Assembly: GCA_016209525.1 (NCBI GenBank)
Contig: JACQWK010000605.1
Coordinates: forward strand, 1 to 58,777
From: Verrucomicrobiota bacterium
GTDB lineage: Bacteria; Verrucomicrobiota; Verrucomicrobiia; Limisphaerales; SIBE01
DNA length: 58,777 bases
Direction: 5' to 3'
Position 1 is the first letter of the stretch, and each line of letters starts with the position of its first letter. The notes beneath the pieces are model-generated. The model was not told the DNA's origin and made no database searches. It saw only the letters and a program-made list of their open reading frames with translations. Below are positions 36,284 to 44,842 of this stretch, in pieces. The position numbers and the translations under genes were made by a program.

Positions 36284-36520
36284 GAAATCCGAATGACGAA
36301 ATCCGAAATCCGAAAGAAATCCGAAGTTCGAAATCCGAACCGGGAACCCAGCCGCCCGGGCCATCCCAACGGCCATCAAGTCAGCCATGTGCGGCCAAGG
36401 TCTGAAACGGAAGCGGAGTGTTATGCTTTTGCACGGTTCCCTGTTGGGGCCTTGTGCGGCTGCATCAAACCTTCGGGCTTCGGATTTCGGGCTTCTTTCG
36501 GATTTCGTCATTCGGATTTC
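36284..36520. repeat. ATTC-word inverted-repeat element with 24-bp perfect arms
   Basis: Positions 36284-36307 are the exact reverse complement of 36497-36520, made of the words GAAATCCG and AATGACGA. It fills the 362-bp gap between rplI and fabI. The interior carries no gene. Confidence 0.8.
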
Positions 36521-36595
36521 GAATTTCCTTCCCGGGATTCCACTTCGAAGCACGATGAACCACCGTTCCTGGAATCCTTCCAGGGCGCGCAACCA

Positions 36596-37216
36596 CTAAC
36601 TCGATTGCTGGGCTTTGCCGCCGCGAGGCTTTCGCTCAGGCCGGTCCTTTTTGGAGTCGGCTCTTGCGCTGGGCGCCCTCTCCGATGCGAGTGTCTTGGC
36701 GTAAGTGGTTTCTTTGGCCCCAGGGGCCGCCGAGGATGCGGGAGGTGGAGCCGTTACGGGCGTCGAGCTTTCAACCCGAATTTTCAAGGTGGTCACTACA
36801 TCGGCGTGAAGACGAAGCTCGACGTCATAGTCTCCGAGTTTCTTGATGGCCTGAGGAAGATGAATTTTCCGCTTATCGACGGTGGCTTCGAATTGGTGTT
36901 TGAGCTCCTCGGCAATAGTGCCTGCGGTGACCGAACCGAACATCTTTCCATCCTCGCCGGTCTTGACGGCGATCACGAGGGTGAGTTTGGAAAGGCTGGA
37001 GCCCAACTCGGTCATGGTGTTGAGCTCGTGGGCTTCGCGTTCGGCGCGGCGCTGGCGCAGGACTTCCAGACGGCGCTTGTTGGCGGACGTCAGAGGGATC
37101 GCCAGGCCTTGCGGAAAGAGGTAGTTGCGGGCGAAGCCGGCCGCGACTTTGATCTGGTCCGATTCGGCTCCGAGTCCGACGACGTTGCTGGTCAGGATCA
37201 CTTCAGTTTTCGGCAT
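36596..37216 (-). CDS. rplI: 50S ribosomal protein L9 with C-terminal extension
   Basis: Residues 1-150 are a normal L9: KTEVILTSNVVGLGAESDQI, VAAGFARNYLFPQGLAIP in the N-terminal RNA-binding domain, the connecting helix and KMFGSVTAGTIAEELKHQFE in the C-terminal domain. About 55 further residues are rich in A, P, S, K and R and probably disordered. It follows ssb by 20 nt on the minus strand. In most bacteria rpsR lies between ssb and rplI, but it is absent here. Confidence 0.95.
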   Translation of the reverse strand: MPKTEVILTSNVVGLGAESDQIKVAAGFARNYLFPQGLAIPLTSANKRRLEVLRQRRAEREAHELNTMTELGSSLSKLTLVIAVKTGEDGKMFGSVTAGTIAEELKHQFEATVDKRKIHLPQAIKKLGDYDVELRLHADVVTTLKIRVESSTPVTAPPPASSAAPGAKETTYAKTLASERAPSARADSKKDRPERKPRGGKAQQSS

Positions 37217-37237
37217 AAAGGGATAAGAGTTCGAAGA

Positions 37238-37687
37238 TCAGAATGGCACATCGTCTTCCTCAGGGGGGGCCGCTTCACCTTCCGGAGGGGGAGTCGCGGC
37301 CGGGGCCGGCCGATTGCGCGGGGCCTCCGTGGCTCCAGCCTCGCGGTTCTTGAGCGAATCGAGGAATTGGAAAGATTCCAGGACCACGCCCAGCTTGCTG
37401 CGTTTCTGATTGGTCTGTTTATCTTCCCAGGTGTCGAGGCGGAGGCGGCCTTCCACCATGAGAGGGCTGCCTTTTTTCACGTATTGTCCCAACGTTTCGG
37501 CTTGCTTGCCAAAAGCGTCGATATCGACGTAAGTGACCTCCTCTTTCAACTCCCCGGAATTGGCGTCGCGCCAATTGCGATTGACGGCGAGGCTCAGTTT
37601 GGCGATGGCCATGCCTTTGGGAGTGTAGCGCAGTTCGGGATCACGGGTCAGATTCCCGATGAGGATGACTTTGTTGTAATTGGCCAT
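37238..37687 (-). CDS. ssb: single-stranded DNA-binding protein
   Basis: The 149-residue SSB has an N-terminal OB fold (NKVILIGNLTRDPELRYTPK, LSLAVNRNWRDANSGELKEE, GRLRLDTWEDKQTNQKRSKL), a proline-rich linker and the acidic tail ending DDVPF that recruits repair proteins. It coats single-stranded DNA during replication. It follows rpsF by 11 nt. Confidence 0.96.
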   Translation of the reverse strand: MANYNKVILIGNLTRDPELRYTPKGMAIAKLSLAVNRNWRDANSGELKEEVTYVDIDAFGKQAETLGQYVKKGSPLMVEGRLRLDTWEDKQTNQKRSKLGVVLESFQFLDSLKNREAGATEAPRNRPAPAATPPPEGEAAPPEEDDVPF

Positions 37688-37698
37688 GGGAAGTTTCC

Positions 37699-38004
37699 TT
37701 ACGCGCCTTTCTTCGCGGCCGGAGCCGTCGTGAACAGCACGCGGAAAACTTCTTCGCTGAGCACGAACCGGCTTCGCAATTGCGCAAGCACAGACGGCTG
37801 GCTTTCGAAAATGATGTTGACGTAGAACCCGGCAGTGTGCCGTTTGTCCGCGACGCGGGCAAACGGACGTTTGTCCATTTTCTGCACGGTTTCCACTTTC
37901 CCGCCGGCGGCGGCGATTTCCGTGGTGATCTTGTCGATGGCTTCTTTGATGCCATCCTCGCGTCCGGTGGTATTGAGTATGAACAGGCCTTCGTATCTTT
38001 TCAC
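37699..38004 (-). CDS. rpsF: 30S ribosomal protein S6
   Basis: A 101-residue S6 beginning MKRYEGLFILNTTGREDGIK, with the conserved strand FYVNIIFESQPSVLAQLRSR. It binds 16S rRNA in the platform, normally together with S18. Its start codon directly abuts the pth stop, and ssb follows, giving the usual rpsF-ssb order. Confidence 0.93.
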   Translation of the reverse strand: MKRYEGLFILNTTGREDGIKEAIDKITTEIAAAGGKVETVQKMDKRPFARVADKRHTAGFYVNIIFESQPSVLAQLRSRFVLSEEVFRVLFTTAPAAKKGA

Positions 38005-38610
38005 TTAGCTTTCCTTTGCCGATGGAGTTTCAACGACTCCATTAAAGTCATTCATTGCTTGTTGAATCCCTGCGGCGGCCCAACACTCAATCTGGCGCGC
38101 CACCCGTTCCAGGATCATTCCCAAGAGTCTTAATTCTTCGGGCCGAAATTTTCCCAAGACATAGTCGGTAATTTCTCGGCCACCGTCCGGCTGCCGGCCA
38201 ATGCCGATCCTCAGCCGCGCATAGCCCCGCGTTGCCAAATGCTGCTCGATCGACTCCAACCCGTGGTGCCCGCCGCTGCTGCCGCGCGTCCGCAGTCTTA
38301 GGTGGCCCAGCGGAAGATCCGCATCATCCACGACCACCAAAAGCCGGTTCAGTGCAACCTTGAAGTAATCGGTTAATGCGCGCACGGCCGAGCCACTGGC
38401 ATTCATGTACGTTTGTGGTTCGCACAGCAAGAACTTGCGCCCGTTGAGTTCGGCACGCGCCAACCTGGCCTGGAACTTTTCCTCCGACCTCCACTTTGCC
38501 TGGATTCGCTCGGCGAACCGCTGAACTGCCATAAATCCAACATTGTGTCGCGTCGAGGCGTAATCTGCGCCCGGATTGCCCAAGCCCACGATAAGATAGG
38601 TATTCTCCAT
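38005..38610 (-). CDS. pth: peptidyl-tRNA hydrolase
   Basis: A 201-residue enzyme that recycles peptidyl-tRNA released prematurely from ribosomes. The N-terminus YLIVGLGNPGADYASTRHNV holds the catalytic His22. QTYMNASGSAVRAL and VVVDDADLPLGHLRLRTRGS are further signatures, the latter with the catalytic aspartate. It lies between rplY and rpsF, a common bacterial arrangement. Confidence 0.96.
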   Translation of the reverse strand: MENTYLIVGLGNPGADYASTRHNVGFMAVQRFAERIQAKWRSEEKFQARLARAELNGRKFLLCEPQTYMNASGSAVRALTDYFKVALNRLLVVVDDADLPLGHLRLRTRGSSGGHHGLESIEQHLATRGYARLRIGIGRQPDGGREITDYVLGKFRPEELRLLGMILERVARQIECWAAAGIQQAMNDFNGVVETPSAKES

Positions 38611-38649
38611 CCAATCTCCGCAGGCCCTGCCTGTGGCCGTTCGGCCCGG

Positions 38650-39438
38650 CTATTTCTTCTTCTCCGGTTTCTTCTCCGCTTTCTCAGCCGGCTTTTCCGC
38701 GCCCTTCTCGGGGGCCTTCTCCGGCGCCTTCTTGTCAGCCGTCTTCTCTTGGCCTTTCTCCGCGCCCTTTTCCGCAGGCGCAGCGGCGCCTTCTTCCTTC
38801 TTCTCGCGAATCATCTCTGGCTCGGCCGGAGTTTCCTCGGCGGCGGCGGCTTCAGCGGCTTCCTGGGCTTCGGTCTTCGGCAAGGCCACGGAGATGACCA
38901 CGATCTTCTTGTCGCCCAGAATCTCCGCGTTTTCGGGCGGTTTGATGTCTCCGATGTGAATGGAATGTCCCACTTCCATGTGCGAAACATCCACTTGAAT
39001 GTATTCCGGCAGGTCCTTGGGAAGAGCGCGGACTCTCAAGCGGAAGCGCACGTGTTCCAGGACGCCGCCGCCCGTTTTGACGCCGACCGCTTCGCCGGCG
39101 GTTTCCACCGGGACCATAACGGTGACCTTCTCATTCTCCACCACTTCATGGAGGTCAATATGCAGGACCTTTCCGCTGAGCGGGTGGTGCTGAACTTCCT
39201 GGACCAAGGCCAACCGGCGGGCTTTGGCATCGTTCTGCACGGAGAGGTCAACCAAAATGTTCTCACTCATCGAATGATGGATGAGGTCTTCGATCTCCTT
39301 GAGATTGATCTCAAGGTTTTGGGGCGGATGATGGCGCCCATAGATGATGGCTGGAACTCGCGAGTTCGCGCGGACTTTTTTCAAGCCGGCACGGCGAGTC
39401 AGCGCGCGCGGATATGCGGTCAACGATACGGATTTCAT
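38650..39438 (-). CDS. rplY: 50S ribosomal protein L25 (Ctc/TL5 type)
   Basis: The 262-residue protein has the N-terminal 5S-rRNA-binding domain (LTAYPRALTRRAGLKKVRAN, VPAIIYG) and the C-terminal CTC beta domain (IQVDVSHMEVGHSIHIGDIK). The last 70 residues are a Lys/Glu/Ala/Pro tail (EKAPEKGAEKPAEKAEKKPE), longer than usual. It follows prs by 33 nt, and pth follows it. Confidence 0.94.
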   Translation of the reverse strand: MKSVSLTAYPRALTRRAGLKKVRANSRVPAIIYGRHHPPQNLEINLKEIEDLIHHSMSENILVDLSVQNDAKARRLALVQEVQHHPLSGKVLHIDLHEVVENEKVTVMVPVETAGEAVGVKTGGGVLEHVRFRLRVRALPKDLPEYIQVDVSHMEVGHSIHIGDIKPPENAEILGDKKIVVISVALPKTEAQEAAEAAAAEETPAEPEMIREKKEEGAAAPAEKGAEKGQEKTADKKAPEKAPEKGAEKPAEKAEKKPEKKK

Positions 39439-39471
39439 GCTTCAATCTCTCAAGCGCCCGGCGTCAGAGTC

Positions 39472-40416
39472 TTAATCTGTGCGCCCGCCCTTGAACTCAA
39501 AGAGCGAAGTCACCGACGAATTGGTGTTGATTCGCTTAATGGCTTCGCCCAACAACCCCGCTACGGACAACGTGGTAATTCTGACCCCGTCGAACGCAGG
39601 GCGCAAGACAGTATCAGTCGTGATGAGTTCGTCAATAACAGAATTTCTCAGGCGTTTGACCCCCAAATCGTTCAGGATCGCGTGCGAGACGCAGGCCAAA
39701 ATCGACTTTGCTCCCCTGCGCTTCAACAAGGCGGCGGCGGCGGTCAAGGTCCCGGCGGTTTCGGTTAAATCGTCCACCAGCAATACGCTTTTCCCGCGAA
39801 TTTCACCGATGACAGTCATGGCCTCGATCTCGGTGGCGTTCTTTCGCCGCTTGGCCACGATGGCCAATCCGCCCTCCAGGACCTGCGAATACGCGTGCGC
39901 CATCTTGAGTCCGCCCACATCCGGGCTGACGACCACCAAATCCTGCAACTGTTTCGCTTTCAGATGCTCGTACATCACCGGGGCCGCATACAGATGATCC
40001 ACAGGAATGTCGAAGAAACCTTGAATCTGCTGGGCGTGCAGATCCATCGTCAGAATCCGATGGGCTCCGGCTGCGACGAGCAGGTTTGCCACTAATTTGG
40101 CGGTGATCGGCACGCGCGGCTGATCCTTTCGATCCTGACGGGCGTAACCGTAGAAAGGGAGCACCGCGGTGATGCGCGACGCGCTCGCGCGCCGGAGCGC
40201 GTCCATCATGATGAAAAGCTCCATCAAGTGGTGATTGGTCGGAGGCGAAGTGGACTGCACGACAAAGACATCTTCGCCGCGGACATTCTCTTCGATTTTC
40301 ACGAAAGTTTCGCCGTCCGGAAAAGAACTGACCGTGCATTTCCCGAGCTCGATGCCAATCGAGGCCGCGATGGTCTTCGCCAACGGCGGATTGGAAGTTC
40401 CGCTGAATATCTTCAC
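39472..40416 (-). CDS. prs: ribose-phosphate pyrophosphokinase
   Basis: The 314-residue enzyme makes PRPP from ribose 5-phosphate and ATP for nucleotide, His and Trp synthesis. Typical motifs are SSFPDGETFVKIEENVRGED, LPFYGYARQDRKDQPRVPIT, DLHAQQIQGFFDIPVDHLYA, and the PRPP loop LLVDDLTETAGTL. It starts the minus-strand run prs-rplY-pth-rpsF-ssb-rplI. Confidence 0.96.
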   Translation of the reverse strand: MKIFSGTSNPPLAKTIAASIGIELGKCTVSSFPDGETFVKIEENVRGEDVFVVQSTSPPTNHHLMELFIMMDALRRASASRITAVLPFYGYARQDRKDQPRVPITAKLVANLLVAAGAHRILTMDLHAQQIQGFFDIPVDHLYAAPVMYEHLKAKQLQDLVVVSPDVGGLKMAHAYSQVLEGGLAIVAKRRKNATEIEAMTVIGEIRGKSVLLVDDLTETAGTLTAAAALLKRRGAKSILACVSHAILNDLGVKRLRNSVIDELITTDTVLRPAFDGVRITTLSVAGLLGEAIKRINTNSSVTSLFEFKGGRTD

Positions 40417-40459
40417 AGGTTCACGAAAAGCTTCGGGTAACTGAGAGCGTATCCCAAAA

Positions 40460-40538
40460 GTAGGGCAGGTATCCTGCCTGCCTCAGGGTTCGCGCCACGA
40501 AACCATCCACAGGGGAAGGCTGGAAGCCCGCCCTGCGC
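40460..40538. repeat. GTAGGGC-type palindromic element
   Basis: The element begins GTAGGGCAGGTATCCTGCCTGC and ends GGAAGCCCGCCCTGCGC, matching both ends of the element at 2649-2767. The middle has diverged. It lies upstream of prs in a 571-bp region without a gene. Confidence 0.7.
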
Positions 40539-40698
40539 TGGCGAACGGATACCTACAACACTCTCTAAATTAAAAAACCACCGCTCAGGTGGGTAGCCAA
40601 CAGCAAATGCTGAAGGACTCTAACAACCGGTCGGGTTCGTGCAAGCGGATTCTTGGTCGTCAGAAGCTGCGCGGTGCATCCCGGAGTCGCCAGTGATC

Positions 40699-40799
40699 GT
40701 AGCGCAGCCGTCCTCGGCTGCGAGTTCGGGCGGCGTCTCGCCGCCGGGCGTGTCCGAGCGGGACGCCCGGCGAACTCGCAGGTGAGACCCCCGCGCTAC
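40699..40799. repeat. GTAGCGC...GCGCTAC palindromic element
   Basis: The ends GTAGCGC and GCGCTAC are inverted repeats. The interior holds CGCAGCCGTCCTCGGCTGCG and GCGGCGTCTCGCCGC hairpins. The same architecture is seen at 44630-44748. Confidence 0.7.
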
Positions 40800-40840
40800 C
40801 AGCAACGGTTGGATGCGCGGGAAGCTGCAAAGCCGCGAAA

Positions 40841-40960
40841 CGTTTTGGAGTGCAGTCGATTTATCGCCGCTTTGGATGGAGCGAAGGGTGCGGCCGTGGC
40901 TGAGCGTGCCGGAGGTGCCGAGAGAAAGCGGTGCTCAAGCACGCGAACTCCAAACGCTGG
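40841..40960. repeat. GGAGTGC-type long inverted repeat, diverged copy
   Basis: The left arm at about 40841-40873 (GATTTATCGCCGCTTT at its end) pairs imperfectly with 40925-40960. The left arm is nearly identical to 47607-47633. The region between prs and the kinase gene thus holds three adjacent palindromic repeats and no gene. Confidence 0.7.
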
Positions 40961-40987
40961 CGCGCCAGGGGCTGCCTCGCTTAGCTC

Positions 40988-41851
40988 CTAGACGTAAAGC
41001 GCCGCTTGGACGTCGCGCACTAACACACTCATGTAAGGGTAGCGTTTTTCCATGTCGCGCTCCAGGCATTTGAGGATGGCCTTTTCCAAAGCCGGGGGAA
41101 TGTCGGGATTCAATGCGCGGGGCGCCAGGAAATCGGGGGTGCGGTCAATCTGCTTCCGAAGAATCTCATCCGGCGTCTCGCCGATGAATGGCTTCTTTCC
41201 GGCCAAGATTTCGTACGCCGAAACACCATACGCGAAGATATCCACCCGGTGGTCGAACGGTTGGCGGAGCAGTTGTTCCGGGGCCATGTAGGCCGGTGTG
41301 CCGGGATTATCAGGGCTCTTCCTTGGTTTCTCCGGCTTAGGCTGGGCGAGGTCGAAATCCACGAGCCGAATGCCGGCGTTCCGAGTCACGAGCACGTTCT
41401 CCGGCTTAAAATCCAAGTGCATAAACCCGGAGTCGTGGACGTGCTCCAAAGCCAGCGCCATGTCGATCAATATGTTCCCGACGTTTTCAGCGAGCACAGG
41501 GTCATCGCGCGCGAAAAGTTGCTTGAGGTTGGACGCCTCCACGTACTCCATCAGCAGGTAGTAAGAGCCGTTGATCTTGCCGTGCCCTGCATAGCCGATC
41601 ACGCAGTCGTGATGATGAATGCGGGAGAGCACTTGGCAACCCCGCAGAAATCGCTTCCGCTCCTTGAAATTGAAAATCGACGAGTTCCGAAGACGCCGCA
41701 GCGAAAAAGCTCCTCCGTTTTGATCCGTTGCGAGCCAGATGTCGGCCATCCCCCCGCTGGCAATCAGTTCTTGAAGGTGGTAAGGCCCGAACTGAGTGGG
41801 CTGAGCCCAAGGTTTTCCATTGCCGCTATCGTGGCTTCGGTCGGACTGCAT
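40988..41851 (-). CDS. Ser/Thr protein kinase-like protein with altered ATP-binding lysine
   Basis: A 287-residue single-domain Hanks-type kinase without a transmembrane segment. The Gly loop is IASGGMADIW. The position of the conserved ATP-binding lysine (VAIK) is FSLRRL, so Arg52 replaces it. The catalytic loop is HLDFKPEN with Asp147, Lys149 and Asn152 intact. The metal loop is DFD (Asp165) in place of DFG. The APE motif is intact (GTPAYMAPEQLL). These changes suggest weak or altered catalysis or a pseudokinase, but some HLDFKPEN proteins may still be active. A TTG at 41878 would add nine residues. It is divergent from the CPBP gene. Confidence 0.88.
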   Translation of the reverse strand: MQSDRSHDSGNGKPWAQPTQFGPYHLQELIASGGMADIWLATDQNGGAFSLRRLRNSSIFNFKERKRFLRGCQVLSRIHHHDCVIGYAGHGKINGSYYLLMEYVEASNLKQLFARDDPVLAENVGNILIDMALALEHVHDSGFMHLDFKPENVLVTRNAGIRLVDFDLAQPKPEKPRKSPDNPGTPAYMAPEQLLRQPFDHRVDIFAYGVSAYEILAGKKPFIGETPDEILRKQIDRTPDFLAPRALNPDIPPALEKAILKCLERDMEKRYPYMSVLVRDVQAALYV

Positions 41852-41954
41852 GGTTCGTTGTGATTGGGTGTTTAACAAGTTCGCACATCTCGTGCCACTT
41901 CTATTTCATCCGAATCTGGGCTTGCTCGGGAGTGGATAAAATCTACTTTCAAGC

Positions 41955-42860
41955 ATGCGTCCGGTGCGAGCGGTGGCCCTTTACTTTCTCCTGATTTTCT
42001 TGGGGAGCGCGTTGCTGACGCCCTGGCTGTACCTCTCGATTAACCGGCTCAAGCTTTCCTTCCCGGCGTTGGAGACTCTGGCGGACGAACCATTTCCCCG
42101 ATACTTCAGCCGGACGTTGATGGCGCTGGGACTCATTGGCTTGTGGCCGCTGACTCGCGCTTTGGGATTCCGCTCCTGGCAAAACGTCGGGCTGGGGACG
42201 CCGCCATCTTGGGGCAAGGAATGTGCGAAAGGTTTCTTGCTGGGATTCGGTTCACTTGCATTTGTCGTCCTTCCCGCGCTTGTCTCAGGGGCGCGAGCAA
42301 TCCAGGGAGATCTGACGCTATCGAGGGTCTTGCGACATCTTGGGAACGCCGGCGCGGCGGCCATCGTCGTGTCGTGCTTGGAGGAGATATTCTTTCGGGG
42401 CGTTCTTTTCGGCGGCCTGCGGAAGAGGGTTCGCTGGCCAACGGCGCTTGCGGCCAGCAGCCTCATTTACGCGGCACTGCATTTCCTGCACCGAGCCCAA
42501 CTGGACGGGCCGGTCGATTGGACGTCGGGTTTCGTTGTGCTTGGCTTGGTCTGCGAAGGTTTCTTGAGAACAGAACAGCTATTTCCCGGGTTCGTGAACT
42601 TGACGCTGGCGGGGATGATTCTTGGATTGGCCTACCAGCGGGCCGGCGTTCTTTACTATCCGATAGGACTTCATGCCGGCTGGATATTCTGGCTGAAGAC
42701 GTATGGATTCCTTTCCCTTGAGATGCCCGGCACAGCGCGCTGGTTTTGGGGGACGGGAAGGTTGGTAGATGGTTGCTTGGCCTCGGCGGTACTGGCCAGC
42801 CTGCTGGTGTGGCAGTTGAAGGCCAAACCTAATTCCAATGAGCGATCCAGATCAGACTAA
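41955..42860 (+). CDS. CPBP-family intramembrane glutamic endopeptidase
   Basis: A 301-residue membrane protein with about eight hydrophobic segments. The Abi/CAAX-protease motif EEIFFRG (Glu143, Glu144, Arg148) and two later histidine motifs (YAALHF, IGLHAGWIFW) give the predicted active site. Such proteases process prenylated or bacteriocin-related peptides, but the substrate here is unknown. ComF follows 14 nt downstream on the same strand. Confidence 0.9.
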   Translation: MRPVRAVALYFLLIFLGSALLTPWLYLSINRLKLSFPALETLADEPFPRYFSRTLMALGLIGLWPLTRALGFRSWQNVGLGTPPSWGKECAKGFLLGFGSLAFVVLPALVSGARAIQGDLTLSRVLRHLGNAGAAAIVVSCLEEIFFRGVLFGGLRKRVRWPTALAASSLIYAALHFLHRAQLDGPVDWTSGFVVLGLVCEGFLRTEQLFPGFVNLTLAGMILGLAYQRAGVLYYPIGLHAGWIFWLKTYGFLSLEMPGTARWFWGTGRLVDGCLASAVLASLLVWQLKAKPNSNERSRSD

Positions 42861-42874
42861 TTGATTGATCTCGA

Positions 42875-43624
42875 GTGAAGCGAAGCAGCACTTTAGAGTC
42901 TGTGAAAAGCTGGCTTGATACCAGCCTCGGATTTTTTTATCCTAACCTCTGTCAGATTTGTCGTTCACAGCAGGCGACGGCCCGAGAAGGTTACGTCTGT
43001 GCCGGATGCCGGCAGGGTGTGCACCTCATCAAGGAGCCGTACTGCGAGCGGTGTGGATTGCCCTATGAAGGGGAAATAACCACCCGCTTCGAGTGCAGCA
43101 ACTGCCGTGAAATGCAGCTCCACTTCAAGTCGGCGCGTGCGGCTGTGGCAGCCGAGGGTGTCGTCCTGGACGTCATCCACCGCTACAAGTACCGTCGCGC
43201 GCTTTGGTTCGAACCTTTCCTGGCGGAGTTGTTGGTCCGCCAAGCCGCCCCAGTTTTGCAATCGACCCACTGGAACTTCATTGTGCCAGTCCCACTCCAC
43301 CCCTTGAAACAGCGCGAACGCGAGTTCAATCAGGCGCGACGGCTGGCCAGACATCTCAGTGCGGCCACGAAGATTCCTCTCAATTGCTCTCTGATCAAAA
43401 GAGCCCTCCCCACTCGCACACAAACCCTCCTGACTCGCTCGGAACGAACCGCCAATGTTCGACGCGCGTTTGCCGTGAATCGAGGTTCCACCCTTGACGG
43501 TGAGCGGATCGTCCTGGTGGATGACGTATTGACCACGGGAGCGACGACTAGCGCTTGCGCAGAGATTCTCGAAAAGAACGGCGCTGGAGAGGTTTGTGTC
43601 TGGACCGTTGCTCGCGGGACCTGA
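42875..43624 (+). CDS. ComF-family phosphoribosyltransferase
   Basis: A 249-residue protein with N-terminal zinc-binding cysteine pairs (CQIC, CAGC, CERCG, CSNC) and a C-terminal type I phosphoribosyltransferase domain with the PRPP loop IVLVDDVLTTGAT. ComF proteins take part in natural transformation in some bacteria, where they act in single-stranded DNA uptake. The start is GTG 42875. It is followed by accD after 23 nt. Confidence 0.9.
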   Translation: MKRSSTLESVKSWLDTSLGFFYPNLCQICRSQQATAREGYVCAGCRQGVHLIKEPYCERCGLPYEGEITTRFECSNCREMQLHFKSARAAVAAEGVVLDVIHRYKYRRALWFEPFLAELLVRQAAPVLQSTHWNFIVPVPLHPLKQREREFNQARRLARHLSAATKIPLNCSLIKRALPTRTQTLLTRSERTANVRRAFAVNRGSTLDGERIVLVDDVLTTGATTSACAEILEKNGAGEVCVWTVARGT

Positions 43625-43647
43625 ACCCAGTAGAATCTGCACCCAAC

Positions 43648-44598
43648 ATGGCTACTACCACCTTCACCAAGAAGATGCTCAGCCTCGAAACGGCTGAAGC
43701 GGCAGCCCCGCAACAGCCTTCACCGCCCCCTGCCACATTTCCCAAGAAACCAAAACTGGGACAGACCAAGTCCAGGAAGCGCGACATCCCGGAAGGCTTA
43801 TGGACCAAATGCCCCAAGTGTTCGGTCATGATTTACGACAAGGAGTTGGACGAGAATCTGAAAGTCTGCCTGCATTGCGGCCACCATTTCGCGATCAGCG
43901 CCCGCGAACGAGTTCATTCTTTGGTGGAGACTTGCTCTTTCCAGGAGATGGATGCCGATTTGACCAGCGTCGATGTGCTCGAATTCACAGGTGTCGCTTC
44001 TTACACCGCCAAACTGGAAGAGTACCAGAAATCCACCGGACTGAAGGACGCCGCCATTACTGGTATCGGCAAAATTGACTCGCACCGAGTCGCCTTGGGA
44101 GCGATGGACTTCAGTTTCCTGGGCGGATCGATGGGTTCTGTGGTCGGTGAGAAGTTAACCCGTCTGATCGAAACGGCCACTTCAAAAGGCTTGCCCATCA
44201 TTATCATTTCCACCAGCGGCGGCGCACGCATGTACGAAGGGATGTTCAGTCTCATGCAGATGGCGAAGACGTGCGGCGCCTTAGCCTATCACGCCCGGCA
44301 GAAGCTCCCTTACATCAGCGTCTTGACGAATCCGACCACCGCCGGCGTCATGGCAAGCTTCGCCAGCGTCGGCGATCTCATCATTGCCGAACCCGGCGCG
44401 ATGATCGGATTTGCGGGGCCGCGCGTCATTAAGGACACGACTCAATCCGAACTGCCTCCCGGCTTTCAGACCGCCGAGTTCCTCCTAGAACACGGCCTCA
44501 TCGACGCCATCGTAGCCAGGAAGGAAATGAAAGAGCGCCTTTGCGCGTATCTGGATTTTCTCACCGAGGGCCGGCGTCAGATGGCCTCGCTGGGGTGA
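43648..44598 (+). CDS. accD: acetyl-CoA carboxylase carboxyltransferase subunit beta
   Basis: A 316-residue AccD. A four-cysteine zinc finger (CPKC...CLHCGHH) marks the N-terminus, and the crotonase-fold domain carries IISTSGGARMYEGMFSLMQM and GVMASFASVGDLIIAEPGAM. With AccA it forms malonyl-CoA, the start of fatty-acid synthesis. AccA is not in the window. The first 45 residues are an Ala/Pro-rich extension. ATG 43648 is chosen because it follows the comF stop. A longer start would overlap it. Confidence 0.95.
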   Translation: MATTTFTKKMLSLETAEAAAPQQPSPPPATFPKKPKLGQTKSRKRDIPEGLWTKCPKCSVMIYDKELDENLKVCLHCGHHFAISARERVHSLVETCSFQEMDADLTSVDVLEFTGVASYTAKLEEYQKSTGLKDAAITGIGKIDSHRVALGAMDFSFLGGSMGSVVGEKLTRLIETATSKGLPIIIISTSGGARMYEGMFSLMQMAKTCGALAYHARQKLPYISVLTNPTTAGVMASFASVGDLIIAEPGAMIGFAGPRVIKDTTQSELPPGFQTAEFLLEHGLIDAIVARKEMKERLCAYLDFLTEGRRQMASLG

Positions 44599-44629
44599 GG
44601 AGGCGTTGACGCGCATCCCGAATTCCGTT

Positions 44630-44748
44630 GTAGCGGCAAGCGTCTCGCCGCTCGGCGTGGGCCGCAAATTCGGAGTTGTTCCCAGTTCCACGCCGAGTCC
44701 GCCGGGCGAGACGCAACGCCTCTACGGCAGATTGCAAATCTGCGCTAC
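44630..44748. repeat. GTAG...CTAC palindromic element
   Basis: The segment opens GTAGCGGCAAGCGTCTCGCC, carries CGGCGTGG paired with CCACGCCG, and closes with GGCGAGACGCAACGCCTCTAC and a second GCGCTAC end. It fills the region between accD and the sigma-factor gene, so any sigma-factor start inside it is doubtful. Confidence 0.7.
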
Positions 44749-44842
44749 GATGTCGCCGCTCTATAGCCCGGCAAGACTGACAAATCACTGCGCCCACAGC
44801 AATTTCCTTGGCCGGCGACATTCGCGACGGTATAACTTGCCC

